A stretch of 64,000 bases of DNA, from assembly GCF_015690355.1 (NCBI RefSeq), contig NZ_JADPRT010000001.1, forward strand, positions 310,001 through 374,000. Reading direction: 5' to 3'. Below, piece by piece: positions 33,001-41,067 of this stretch. This DNA comes from Streptacidiphilus fuscans. GTDB lineage: Bacteria; Actinomycetota; Actinomycetes; Streptomycetales; Streptomycetaceae. The stretch's first letter is position 1. Every line of letters starts with the position of its first letter. The position numbers and the translations under genes are program-made. A model generated the notes under the pieces. It was not told the origin of the DNA, did no database searches, and saw nothing but the letters and a program-made list of their open reading frames with translations.

Positions 33001-34673
33001 GACTGCTCCAGGTAGCGGTGGACGAGCATGACCGCCATCGCGCCCTCGCCGACGGCGGAGGCCACCCGCTTGGCGGACTCGGCCCGTACGTCCCCGGCCG
33101 CGAAGACGCCCGGCACGTTCGTCTCCAGGTGGTAGGGCGGCCGGTCCAGCGCCCACTCGGCCGGAGGGCGGCCGTCGGCGGTCAGGTCGGGGCCGGTCAG
33201 CACGAAGCCGTGGGAGTCGCGCAGCACGGTGCCGTCCAGCCAGTCGGTCAACGGCTCGGCCCCGATGAAGACGTACATCCACTGCGTGTCGACCGTCTCG
33301 GTCTCCCCGGTCGTGCGGTTGCGCAGGGTCAGCCCCTCCAGGTGCTCCTTGCCGTGGGCCGCCTCGACGACGGTGTCCATGCGCACCGAGATGGTCGGGG
33401 CGTCCTCGACCCGCTGGAGCAGGTAGTACGACATGGAGGCGGACAGCTTCGGCGCCCGCACCAGCAGGGTGACGCTCCGGGCGTTGCGGGAGAGGAACAT
33501 CGCGGCCTGGCCGGCCGAGTTCGCGCCGCCGACGATGTAGACGTCCTGGCCCTGGCAGGCGGTCGCCTCGGTCAGCGCCGAGCCGTAGTAGACCCCGCGC
33601 CCGGTCAGGTCGGCGACGCCCGGCACGTCGAGGGTGCGGTACGACACGCCCGTCGCCAGGATCACGCTCTGGGCGGCGAGCCCGGAGCCGTCGGCGAAGC
33701 GCAGCGTGCGGGCCGCGCCGTTCACCTCAAGACCGGTGACCTTGCACGCCGTGAGCAGCTCCGCGCCGAACTTGGTCGCCTGGCGACGCGCCCGGTCGGT
33801 CAGCTGCGCGCCGGAGACGCCGTCCGGGAAGCCCAGGTAGTTCTCGATCCGGGAGCTCTGCCCCGCCTGGCCGCCGGTGGCCTCGCGTTCGACGAGCACC
33901 GTGCGCAGGCCCTCCGAGGCCCCGTAGACGGCGGCGCCCAGCCCGGCCGGGCCGCCGCCGACGACGACCAGGTCGTAGAAATCGGCGGCCGGGGTGATCG
34001 ACAGGCCGACATGGGCGGCCAGGTCCCGCTCCCTGGGGTCCACCAGGGCGGTGCCGTCCGGCGTCACCACCAGGGGCAGGTGCAGCGCGTCCCTCCCCGC
34101 CGCGGCCAGCAGCCGCGCCCCCTCCGGCTCCTCGACGGAGTACCAGCGGTAGGGCACCTGGTTGCGGGCGAGGAACTCGCGGATCTGCGAGGAGCTGGCC
34201 GACCAGCGGTGGCCGACGACCTTGGTGATGGCCACGACCCGGCCGTCCGTCTCCCGCCACGCCGTCAGCAGGTCGTCGACGACCGGGTACAGCTTCTCCT
34301 CGGGCGGCTCCCACGGCTTGAGCAGGTAGTGGTCGAGGTCGACGACGTTGATGGCGTCGATCGCGGCGTCGGTGTCCGCGTAGGCAGTGAGCAGCACCCG
34401 GCGCGCGCCCGGGTACAGGTCGAGCGCCTCCTCCAGGAACTCGATGCCGTTCATCTGGGGCATCCGGTAGTCCGCCAGGATCACCGCGACCGGCGTGCCG
34501 CGCAGCTTCAGCTCGCGCAGCGCCTCCAACGCCGACTCACCGGACTCGGCCCGGACCACCCGGTACCGGTCCCCGTACCGGCGGCGCAGATCGCGCGCCA
34601 CGGCGCGGGAGACCGCGGGATCGTCGTCCACGGTCAGGATCACGGTCCGTGCCGCGTCGGCGGCGTCTGCCAT
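32997..34673 (-). CDS. Response regulator fused to thioredoxin-reductase-like flavoenzyme (cassette copy 2)
   Basis: A 558-residue paralogue of 28418-30079, with long identical stretches such as DFYDLV, GGGPAGLGAAVYGASEGLRT and QSSRIENYLGFPDG. Receiver: DDD at 16-18, Asp68, Lys119. The Grx-like segment again has SxxS (GHRWSASSSQI). The flavoenzyme domain lacks the TrxR CxxC; its two Cys (ELLTACKV and EATACQG) are far apart in sequence. Both copies end HRYLEQS. The ATG at 34673 was chosen over an in-frame start 13 codons upstream because the alignment with copy 1 begins here. No SD site is clear. The stop overlaps the kinase start. Confidence 0.9.
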   Translation of the reverse strand: MADAADAARTVILTVDDDPAVSRAVARDLRRRYGDRYRVVRAESGESALEALRELKLRGTPVAVILADYRMPQMNGIEFLEEALDLYPGARRVLLTAYADTDAAIDAINVVDLDHYLLKPWEPPEEKLYPVVDDLLTAWRETDGRVVAITKVVGHRWSASSSQIREFLARNQVPYRWYSVEEPEGARLLAAAGRDALHLPLVVTPDGTALVDPRERDLAAHVGLSITPAADFYDLVVVGGGPAGLGAAVYGASEGLRTVLVEREATGGQAGQSSRIENYLGFPDGVSGAQLTDRARRQATKFGAELLTACKVTGLEVNGAARTLRFADGSGLAAQSVILATGVSYRTLDVPGVADLTGRGVYYGSALTEATACQGQDVYIVGGANSAGQAAMFLSRNARSVTLLVRAPKLSASMSYYLLQRVEDAPTISVRMDTVVEAAHGKEHLEGLTLRNRTTGETETVDTQWMYVFIGAEPLTDWLDGTVLRDSHGFVLTGPDLTADGRPPAEWALDRPPYHLETNVPGVFAAGDVRAESAKRVASAVGEGAMAVMLVHRYLEQS

Positions 34674-34769
34674 GGTGCACCACCCGAACTGTCGCAGGGC
34701 TGGACGGAACAACCCCTCCAGTCTGCTCCGGGGGACGCGATCCGGCCCCCGATGTTCGCGCTCAGGGGA

Positions 34770-35714
34770 TCAGGGGATCAGGACGACCTTGCCCCCGGGG
34801 CGGCCCGACATGCTGAGCTCGACCGCGGCCCGCCAGTCGGCGAGCGGGTAGGTGCGCGCGATCGGGAGACGGAAGGCGCCCTCGGCCGCGAGCGCGGCGT
34901 ACTGCGGCAGGAAGGAGCCCGCCGGGGCCGGAGCAGTGGCGTGGTCGAGGTTGACGCGGGCGCCGAGCCGCCGCGCCTCGTCGTGGTTGCTGACGGTCAT
35001 CACCCGGCTCGGATCGCCGGTGGCGGCGATGAGTTCCGGGACGACCCCGGCGTTCGGGGGCGCGGCGTCCAGCACCCCGTCGACCGGCCCGCCGGCCAGC
35101 TCGCGTACCCGATCGGCCATCCCCGTCCCGTAGGGCGTGACCTGCGCGCCCAGTGCCGAGAGCTGTGCGGCGTAGGTGGGCCCGGCGGTGGCGATCACGC
35201 GGATGCCGCGGCTCAGCGCGATCTGGACGGCGGCGAACCCGACCATCGCGCCGCCGCCGTGGACCAGCAGCGTGCTCCCGGGCTCAATGCCCATGGCGTC
35301 GAGTGTCCAGACGGCGGTCTGGACGACCATCGGCAGCACGGCCGCCTCGGCGGGGTCGAGCCCGATGGGCACGCGGTACCAGCTGTCGAGGATCGCGACG
35401 TCGGCGACGCCCGCGCTGGGCTGTCCGAGGAAGTCCGCCGTGCCGAAGACCAGGTCTCCGACCACGACGTCGTCCACCTCCTCGCCCACCGCGTCGACCA
35501 CTCCGGCGACGTCGTAGCCGACGCCGCGCGGCAGGCTGCCCGCCAGGAAGCCGCGGCAGATCTCCCAGTCGGCCGGGTTCAACCCGACGGCGGACACGCG
35601 GACGCGGACGCGGCGGGCGGCCGGGTCGGCGACCTCGACGCGCTCCTCGCGCAGGACGTCGGCCGGCTCGCCGTGCTCGTGGAAACGGACTGCGGTAGCG
35701 GGAACGGGGCTCAT
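34770..35714 (-). CDS. Zinc-free medium-chain alcohol dehydrogenase/quinone oxidoreductase
   Basis: A 314-residue MDR-superfamily NAD(P)H-dependent reductase. The N-terminal GroES-like part includes VSAVGLNPADWEICRG (GLNPADW) and GYDVAGVV. The Rossmann motif is LLVHGGGAMVGFAAVQIA. No structural-zinc Cys cluster is present, so it belongs with quinone oxidoreductase-like enzymes acting on small enones or quinones. GGAGG lies just before the ATG. It is divergent from a TetR gene, with two near-identical operator palindromes between, so it is the probable target of that repressor. Confidence 0.9.
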   Translation of the reverse strand: MSPVPATAVRFHEHGEPADVLREERVEVADPAARRVRVRVSAVGLNPADWEICRGFLAGSLPRGVGYDVAGVVDAVGEEVDDVVVGDLVFGTADFLGQPSAGVADVAILDSWYRVPIGLDPAEAAVLPMVVQTAVWTLDAMGIEPGSTLLVHGGGAMVGFAAVQIALSRGIRVIATAGPTYAAQLSALGAQVTPYGTGMADRVRELAGGPVDGVLDAAPPNAGVVPELIAATGDPSRVMTVSNHDEARRLGARVNLDHATAPAPAGSFLPQYAALAAEGAFRLPIARTYPLADWRAAVELSMSGRPGGKVVLIP

Positions 35715-35735
35715 GGGTCCTCCAGACAAAACCAC

Positions 35736-35785
35736 GTAGCGACAGTCACTGACACTACCACGGTAGTGGCAGTCACTGTCGCTAC
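35736..35785. promoter_or_regulatory. Double TetR operator in divergent promoter
   Basis: Two 23-bp sites (35736-35758 and 35763-35785), each with the core CAGTCACTG flanked by GTAG on the left and CTAC on the right, 27 bp apart. The pair is itself a near-perfect inverted repeat of 26-bp arms with two mismatches. It covers the presumed tetR promoter and likely the adh promoter. Confidence 0.8.
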
Positions 35786-35786
35786 G

Positions 35787-35792
35787 TACAAT
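35787..35792 (+). promoter_or_regulatory. -10 element of tetR, probable leaderless transcript
   Basis: TACAAT ends 7 nt before the tetR ATG and no Shine-Dalgarno sequence is present, which fits transcription starting at or next to the start codon. Confidence 0.4.
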
Positions 35793-35798
35793 GTGTGC

Positions 35799-36359
35799 AT
35801 GCCCAGAGACGGATCGAAGGCGCGCGCCCGCCTGCGCGCGGCGGCGCTGGACCTGTACCGCGAACGCGGCTACGACGAGACCACCACCGCCCAGATCGCC
35901 GCGCGCGCCGAGGTGAGCGAGCGCACCTACTTCCGTCACTTCGCCGACAAGCGCGAGGTCCTCTTCGACGGCGAGGCGGAGCTGCGCGCGATCCTCGTCG
36001 ACGCCGTCGCCGCCGCGCCGGACGGCCTGCCGCCCCTGCACGTGATGGTCCGGGCGTTCAGCGCCGCGGTCCCGCTCATCGTCGCCAACCGCCGGGTGGC
36101 CGAGCAGCGGGCCGAGGTGATCGCCGTGACGCCGGCCCTGCAGGAGCGCGCCTACGCCAAGACCGCGGGCCTCACGGACGTCCTCGAAGAGGCCCTCGCC
36201 GCTCGCGGGACCGCTCGGCCGACGGCGCGCCTCGCCGCGCAGGTCGGGATGGCGGCGTTCGAGCGCGCCAGTCGCGCCTGGGCCGGCGATCCCGACGTCG
36301 ACCTGTCCGCGCTGATCGCCCAGGCGGCCGACGAGGTGCTCACCCTCGGCGGCACATGA
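35799..36359 (+). CDS. TetR-family transcriptional repressor
   Basis: A 186-residue TetR regulator. The N-terminal HTH (about residues 8-55) contains ALDLYRERGYDETTTAQIA and VSERTYFRHFADKREVLF, the family signature. The C-terminal ligand domain spans about 70-185. The start is ATG 35799; a GTG two codons earlier is in frame and no ribosome site is seen, so the message may be leaderless. Two operators lie between it and the divergent quinone-oxidoreductase-like gene, indicating autoregulation and control of that enzyme. The ligand is unknown but may be an electrophile or enone substrate of the reductase. Confidence 0.93.
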   Translation: MPRDGSKARARLRAAALDLYRERGYDETTTAQIAARAEVSERTYFRHFADKREVLFDGEAELRAILVDAVAAAPDGLPPLHVMVRAFSAAVPLIVANRRVAEQRAEVIAVTPALQERAYAKTAGLTDVLEEALAARGTARPTARLAAQVGMAAFERASRAWAGDPDVDLSALIAQAADEVLTLGGT

Positions 36360-36396
36360 AGACGTCACGCCCGACGCGGATGGCATGATCCCTTGC

Positions 36397-37344
36397 ATGA
36401 ATCCGAGCGACGTGACGATACGTCCGATGGCGGGAGCCGAGGAGCTCGACCTGTTCGGTCGGCTCCGCTACGTCCTTGACCACGAGTTGGCCGACGACTT
36501 CGCGCAGCGCCGGCGTCGGCCGGAGTGGACCTGGGTCGCGCTGGACGGTGACCGGCTTGTGGCGCGACTCGCCTTCTGGGGGCGGGCGGACGCGGACCGC
36601 CCCGCGCTGCTGGACTTCTTCGACCTCGACGCCGCCCTGAGCCGGGACGACCGGCTGACGGTCGGAGGCCGCCTGCTGGACGCCGCGCTCGCCGCCGTCG
36701 TCCCCAAGGGGACTCGCCCCCCGGAGTACAGCCGCTTTGTCCCGCCCGACTGGCGTGACGACGACGCGGCCCGGAGCGCCGTAGAGGACCGCATCGCGAT
36801 CGCCGAGCAGGCCGGCGCGCGGCTGCTCACCGAGCGGCTCCGGCTGGAATGGCGCCCCGGGGCGGCGATCACTGAGCCGAGCGGGCGCCTGACGTTCCGG
36901 CAGTTCGCCGACACCGAGGAACTGCTGGCTCTCACGACCTCGGCGCTGGCAGGGACGCTGGACGCGCACAGCCGCGACGACCTGACGCGGATGTCCGCAC
37001 GAGATGCCGCAGTCCAGCACTACGAGGACGAGTTCGCCCGGTTCTCCAGCCCTCGTGCGTGGTGGCGGGTCGCGGTGCGCGGCGACGGGGAGCCGGTCGG
37101 GTTCGTCATCCCGGCGCGCAACGCCTACAACCCGATCATCGCCTACCTGGCCGTACTGCCCGCGCACCGTGGCAACGGCTATATCGACGAGATCCTCGCC
37201 GAGGGCACCCGCATCCTCGCGGGCGAGGACGTGCCTCGCATCCGGGCCTCGACGGACCTGGCCAACGTCCCGATGGCGCGCGCCTTCCATCGGGCCGGCT
37301 ATGTCAACTTCGAACGCGAGATCAAGATGACCTGGAGCGATTGA
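36397..37344 (+). CDS. GNAT-family N-acetyltransferase
   Basis: A 315-residue protein whose C-terminal half (about residues 160-312) is a GNAT domain with the acetyl-CoA loop VLPAHRGNGYIDEIL (R-G-N-G-Y). The N-terminal half may be a degenerate second GNAT unit (WVALDGDRLVARLAFWG). Two starts are possible, ATG 36385 and ATG 36397; neither has a clear ribosome site, and I prefer the second because family-like sequence begins there. It follows tetR by 37 bp but need not be co-regulated. The substrate is unknown. Confidence 0.85.
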   Translation: MNPSDVTIRPMAGAEELDLFGRLRYVLDHELADDFAQRRRRPEWTWVALDGDRLVARLAFWGRADADRPALLDFFDLDAALSRDDRLTVGGRLLDAALAAVVPKGTRPPEYSRFVPPDWRDDDAARSAVEDRIAIAEQAGARLLTERLRLEWRPGAAITEPSGRLTFRQFADTEELLALTTSALAGTLDAHSRDDLTRMSARDAAVQHYEDEFARFSSPRAWWRVAVRGDGEPVGFVIPARNAYNPIIAYLAVLPAHRGNGYIDEILAEGTRILAGEDVPRIRASTDLANVPMARAFHRAGYVNFEREIKMTWSD

Positions 37345-37365
37345 GGATCACAGATTGACGCTCCG

Positions 37366-38718
37366 TCAGGATTCGGCGTCCGGGAGCCAGTTGCCGTGGA
37401 AGCCGGCCGGCACGCGGTGCGGCAGGGGCACGGTGGCGACCCGCGTCATGTCGCTCGCGTCCAGGACCGCGAAGGCGGAGCCACGGCCCGAGCGGTCGGA
37501 GACGATCGTCAGCAGCCAGCCGTCGTCCTCCGCGCGGGCGTCGGCCGCGGGCACGAAGACGGCCTCCCCGGGGGCCTGGCCGCTGCCCGCGTCGTAGCTG
37601 CGGTTCGCGCCGAGGGTCAGGTCGTACTTGACGATCGAGGTGTCGGCGACGGCGTAGCGGTAGCGGCTGGGGCGGCCGACGAGAGTCTCGTTGACGGTGG
37701 GGAACTCCACCGCCCGGTCGTCCAGGGGCTGTTCGCTCACCCGGCCGGTGCGCGGGTCGAGCGTCCACTGGTGGAGCCGGGGGTGGTCGGCGCTCTCGGA
37801 CGGCGCAGGGACACCTGGCTGCGCCGCTCCGCTGATGCGGTCCCAGGAGCGGACGAAGCCGTCCCGCCCGTAGCGCACCGCGTCCAGCACGATCCGGCCC
37901 GCCGCGTCCTCACGGGCGTTGCCGACGTGGTAGACGTAGCCGGGCTCGACCTCGAACCACCGCACCGCGGTTGTGCCGTGCTGCGCCATGACGCCGATCC
38001 GCGCCGGGTAGCCGTCGTCCCACCGGTACGGCATGCCGCCGCGGCCCAGCCGGGCGTGGTCGAAGACGACCGGGAGGTCGAGCCAGACCACGTGGTTCTC
38101 GGTGATGGCGAAGTCGTGCATCATGGTCGGCCCGCCGACCGGGATCTCCCGGCTCTCCACCAACGTGCCGTCGGCGGTGGCGCGGTGGTAGGTGAGGTAG
38201 GGCGGGAGGGCGCCGTAGCCGAAGAAGTGCAGGTCGCCGGTGACCGGATCCTCCTTGGGGTGGGCGGTCATCGCCGTGGTGAGCCGGCCGCCGAAGTCGT
38301 AGGGGCCGACCGTGTCGAGCTGGTCGGTGACCTGGTACGGCAGGCCGTTCTCGACCAGCGCGAGGATGCGGTCGGCATGCCGGATCACGTTGGTGTTGGC
38401 CGTGACCGCCCGCAGGTCGGGCCCCTCGGGGCCGAGGAACCGGGCCCCGGCGAACGCGGTCGTGCGCACCCATCGGTTGCGCTGCCACAGCGCGCGACCG
38501 CCCTGGAGCCGGACGCCGTGCAGCATGCCGTCGCCGGTGAACCAGTGCCCGGGGTCCTGTCCGGGGCGGGGGTTGGGGCCGTTGCGGAAGTAACGGCCAT
38601 TCAGCTCGGGCGGCAGCGACCCCTCGACGGGCAGGTCGTGGCTCTCGGTCTCTTCGGTGACGGGCGCGAGGTGGCCGGTGAGGTAGACGGGCTGGTGGGT
38701 GGGCTCGTGGAGGGTCAT
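37366..38718 (-). CDS. Carotenoid cleavage oxygenase family protein
   Basis: A 450-residue carotenoid oxygenase (CCD/RPE65 family), a non-heme Fe(II) dioxygenase that cleaves a polyene or stilbene double bond. Four Fe-ligand His are visible in MTAHPKEDP, MMHDFAIT, YVYHVGNA and AGFHGNWLP, and the N-terminal FRNGPNPRP and FTGDGMLHGV motifs are typical. GGAGAG precedes the ATG. It starts 2 nt after the upstream membrane-protein gene and is co-transcribed with it from a PadR-controlled promoter. Carotenoid and lignostilbene substrates cannot be told apart here. Confidence 0.92.
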   Translation of the reverse strand: MTLHEPTHQPVYLTGHLAPVTEETESHDLPVEGSLPPELNGRYFRNGPNPRPGQDPGHWFTGDGMLHGVRLQGGRALWQRNRWVRTTAFAGARFLGPEGPDLRAVTANTNVIRHADRILALVENGLPYQVTDQLDTVGPYDFGGRLTTAMTAHPKEDPVTGDLHFFGYGALPPYLTYHRATADGTLVESREIPVGGPTMMHDFAITENHVVWLDLPVVFDHARLGRGGMPYRWDDGYPARIGVMAQHGTTAVRWFEVEPGYVYHVGNAREDAAGRIVLDAVRYGRDGFVRSWDRISGAAQPGVPAPSESADHPRLHQWTLDPRTGRVSEQPLDDRAVEFPTVNETLVGRPSRYRYAVADTSIVKYDLTLGANRSYDAGSGQAPGEAVFVPAADARAEDDGWLLTIVSDRSGRGSAFAVLDASDMTRVATVPLPHRVPAGFHGNWLPDAES

Positions 38719-38720
38719 GG

Positions 38721-39329
38721 TCAGCTCTCCTTCGTGAACACGGCGGTCTGCGCGCCCTGCGCCGTCTGCGCGCCCTGCGCGGCGAGACGGCGGCGGGACT
38801 CCTGGTAGCGGATGGTGAAGACGGCCGGGACGACGAACCCGGCGACCTGGATGAGCGTGGTGGCCAGGCTCGCGTTCGCGTCGGTCAGGTCGACGGCGCC
38901 GCTGGCCAGCGCCGTGACGGTGAAGCTCGCCGCCCACACCGTCGTGATCACGTTGTTGGCCCGCAGGAACTGCGGGCTGTTCCAGAACTGCTGCGGTACC
39001 GAGCGGCGGGCGATGCCCAGGGTGAACGGGCGCGAGATCGCCAGTGAGCCCCAGGCGGTCAGCGCCAGCCAGGCGGAGGACAGCGCGCCGACGCCGTCGC
39101 GCAGCGGCGAGTGGGGCTCCAGGTGGGCGAGGACGGCGACGGCCGCGAAGAACACCGCCGCGCTCAGCTCGATGACGTTCGCGTCCAGGCCGACCCCCGC
39201 GCGGCGGTTGCGCAGCAGCAGGACGACGCTCAGGGCGACGGCGACGATCGCCGCGGTCTGCCAACCCGCCGTGCCACTGAGCACCGCGAAGGCGATCCAA
39301 GGGATGAAACCGCGCACCGATCCGGACAT
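38721..39329 (-). CDS. Multi-pass membrane protein in carotenoid oxygenase operon
   Basis: A 202-residue integral membrane protein with about five or six hydrophobic segments (for example IVAVALSVVLLL and LSAAVFFAAVAVLAHL) and a repeated Ala/Gln C-terminal tail (AQGAQT twice, from an 18-bp repeat near 38750-38790). GGAGGA precedes the ATG. I do not recognise the family with certainty; it resembles small intracellular-septation-like membrane proteins. The 2-nt gap to the oxygenase gene argues for a shared task, perhaps handling of a hydrophobic substrate, which is inference. Confidence 0.7.
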   Translation of the reverse strand: MSGSVRGFIPWIAFAVLSGTAGWQTAAIVAVALSVVLLLRNRRAGVGLDANVIELSAAVFFAAVAVLAHLEPHSPLRDGVGALSSAWLALTAWGSLAISRPFTLGIARRSVPQQFWNSPQFLRANNVITTVWAASFTVTALASGAVDLTDANASLATTLIQVAGFVVPAVFTIRYQESRRRLAAQGAQTAQGAQTAVFTKES

Positions 39330-39346
39330 GACTGGTCCTCCTCCAT

Positions 39347-39370
39347 CGACATGTCTGTACTGACATGTCG
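39347..39370. promoter_or_regulatory. PadR operator
   Basis: CGACATGTC (39347-39355) and GACATGTCG (39362-39370) are perfect arms that contain the ATGT-N8-ACAT core known for PadR regulators. It lies directly downstream of the -10 box of the membrane-protein/oxygenase operon, covering its start site. Confidence 0.8.
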
Positions 39371-39399
39371 AACATAGAATGTCACTCGGGACCTGTCAA
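39371..39399 (-). promoter_or_regulatory. Canonical promoter of carotenoid oxygenase operon
   Basis: On the minus strand TTGACA (39399-39394), 17 nt, TATGTT (39376-39371): a near-consensus vegetative promoter, unusual in its quality for this GC-rich window. Confidence 0.7.
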
Positions 39400-39415
39400 T
39401 ACTGGAAGGTCGGCG

Positions 39416-39421
39416 TAGGAT
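39416..39421 (+). promoter_or_regulatory. -10 element of padR, probable leaderless transcript
   Basis: TAGGAT lies 6 nt before the padR ATG, with no Shine-Dalgarno sequence, so the transcript probably begins at the ATG. Confidence 0.45.
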
Positions 39422-39427
39422 GCACGC

Positions 39428-39991
39428 ATGAGCTTGAGACACGCTGCACTGGGCCTGCTCGCACTCCGCGGGGAGGCGAGTGGCTACGACCTGCTGGGGA
39501 TCTTCAACGAATCGCTGGAACACGTGTGGCCCGCCACGCAGAGCCAGCTCTACACGGAGCTGGGCAAGCTCACCGACGCGGAACTGGTCGAGGTGGTGGC
39601 GGAGGGCGGCCGGGGTCGCAAGGCCTATGCCGTCACCGACGCAGGCCGGAAGGAGTTCGAGCACTGGCTGTTGGAGGAGCCGCCGACCGTCAACCGCCGC
39701 AACGACCTGCTGCTGCGGGTCTTCTTCCTGGGCCTGGTCCCCACCGAACGCGGTCAGGAGTTCCTGCGCGAGCGCGCGGTGGCAGCGGCGGACATGCACG
39801 AGCGGCTCCGCGAGCTGGAGCGGTCGCTCGCGACAGAGGAGGGCCCGCTGGCGGTCCACGGGCGGCTCGCCCTGGAGTGGGGGCTGCGCTACAGCCGGAT
39901 GCAGGAGGAGTGGGCGACCTGGGCCGCCGAGCAGCTGGCCGAGGAGGAATCCGCTGGTCAGCGGATTGCCGAGGTTGCGGTGGAGCAGTAG
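39428..39991 (+). CDS. PadR-family transcriptional regulator
   Basis: A 187-residue PadR regulator. The N-terminal winged helix is ALGLLALRGEASGYDLLGIF, then SQLYTELGKLTDAELV and GRGRKAYAVTDAGR. A C-terminal helical dimerisation domain spans about 95-175. It is divergent from the membrane-protein/carotenoid-oxygenase operon, and a perfect PadR box overlies that operon start, so repression of the operon and possibly of itself is likely. The inducer may be a phenolic or polyene compound, by family analogy only. Confidence 0.93.
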   Translation: MSLRHAALGLLALRGEASGYDLLGIFNESLEHVWPATQSQLYTELGKLTDAELVEVVAEGGRGRKAYAVTDAGRKEFEHWLLEEPPTVNRRNDLLLRVFFLGLVPTERGQEFLRERAVAAADMHERLRELERSLATEEGPLAVHGRLALEWGLRYSRMQEEWATWAAEQLAEEESAGQRIAEVAVEQ

Positions 39992-40027
39992 GTCCTAGCG
40001 CAGGCCGTGCGGCCGTCGGGGTGAGCG

Positions 40028-40990
40028 TCAGTGCGGGTCGGCTGCGGGCCGTTGCAGCCCCGCCGCTGTCGCCGCCTCGCGCAGGGCGATGACCACGGCG
40101 TCCGTCAGAGGGTCCGGGCCGGGGCCCGAGGAGCGGCGGAGTGCGGCGATCCGGCGGTGACCGGCGACGGGCAGGGCGGGGAGCGCGACCAGATCCGAGC
40201 GCGCGGTGCCCAGGGCCAAGGTGGGGACGATCGCCGCGCCGAGACCTGCCGCCACCAGTGCGAGCACGGTGGGGAACTCCAGGGCGGTGTGCGCGCGGTC
40301 CGGCGTGAAGCCGTACTGGGCGGCGATCCGCTCCAGCGCCCGCCCGCAGGCGCTCTCGGGAGGTCCGGCCACCCAGGGGCGGTCCGCCAGGTCGCCGACC
40401 GACCCGGGCGCCGGTGACCCGGGGGCCGCTGATCCGGGTGCCGACCACTCGGCGGGGACGACGATGCGGTACTCGTCGTCGGCGACCGGCGCGGCGGTCA
40501 GACCCGCCGGGGCCGCGGCGGCGTCAGGGCCGACCAGATCGTCCTCGGCGACCACCAGGTCGAGCCCGCCGGTCCGCAGCTCGCGCAGCGCCGCCGGGCC
40601 CTCAAGCTCCACCACACGTGGCTCCAGTTCCGGTTGGCGGGCGGCGAGTTGACGCAGCGCCGGAATCAGCAGGTGGCAGATCGCCGAGGAGAACCCGGCG
40701 ATGACGACCGGGCCGGTCATCCGCCCGCTCGCCGTGGCGAGTTCGCGGCGCGCCTCGGCCAGCTCCTGCTCGATCCGCTCGGCGCGGGCGGCGAGGAGCT
40801 GCCCGGCCGGCGTGAGGCCGACCCTGCGCCGCGACCGGTCCACCAGCGGCTGGCCGACCTCCCGCTCCAACTGGGCGAGCTGCTGGGAGACCGCCGAGGG
40901 CGTCAGGTGCAGCAGCCTCGCCGCGTCCACCACGCCGCCGCGCACGGCCACCGCGTGCAGTACCCGGAGGCGTCTCGGGTCGAGTTCCAT
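40028..40990 (-). CDS. LysR-family transcriptional regulator
   Basis: A 320-residue LysR protein. The HTH occupies residues 4-62 (VVDAARLLHLTPSAVSQQLA) and the effector domain about 90-300. The effector domain holds a low-complexity insertion of APGS-like repeats (SAPGSAAPGSPAPGS) near residue 185, probably a surface loop grown by slippage. A TACAGT box 7 nt before the ATG suggests a short or absent leader. It is divergent from the cyclase gene; a TTCA-N12-TGAA dyad between them is a candidate LysR site. Confidence 0.9.
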   Translation of the reverse strand: MELDPRRLRVLHAVAVRGGVVDAARLLHLTPSAVSQQLAQLEREVGQPLVDRSRRRVGLTPAGQLLAARAERIEQELAEARRELATASGRMTGPVVIAGFSSAICHLLIPALRQLAARQPELEPRVVELEGPAALRELRTGGLDLVVAEDDLVGPDAAAAPAGLTAAPVADDEYRIVVPAEWSAPGSAAPGSPAPGSVGDLADRPWVAGPPESACGRALERIAAQYGFTPDRAHTALEFPTVLALVAAGLGAAIVPTLALGTARSDLVALPALPVAGHRRIAALRRSSGPGPDPLTDAVVIALREAATAAGLQRPAADPH

Positions 40991-41010
40991 AAGGCCGACT
41001 GTAGCGACAC

Positions 41011-41030
41011 TTCAGAAATCCTCGATTGAA
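41011..41030. promoter_or_regulatory. LysR-type dyad between lysR and cyclase genes
   Basis: TTCA (41011-41014) and TGAA (41027-41030) are symmetric around 12 bp, a T-rich/A-rich dyad of the LysR-box kind, 20 bp upstream of the lysR start. Confidence 0.4.
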
Positions 41031-41067
41031 CTCCAGCTCAGCTTCACTGATCATCGTGGGTGTGGAC

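Noticed and set aside
33018..36359. A very long open frame on the + strand running antisense to the second redox cassette into tetR
   Set aside because: High GC removes stop codons from alternative frames. Only the last 187 codons (from 35799) have protein-like TetR sequence; the rest is Gln/Gly/Arg-rich shadow of the real genes.
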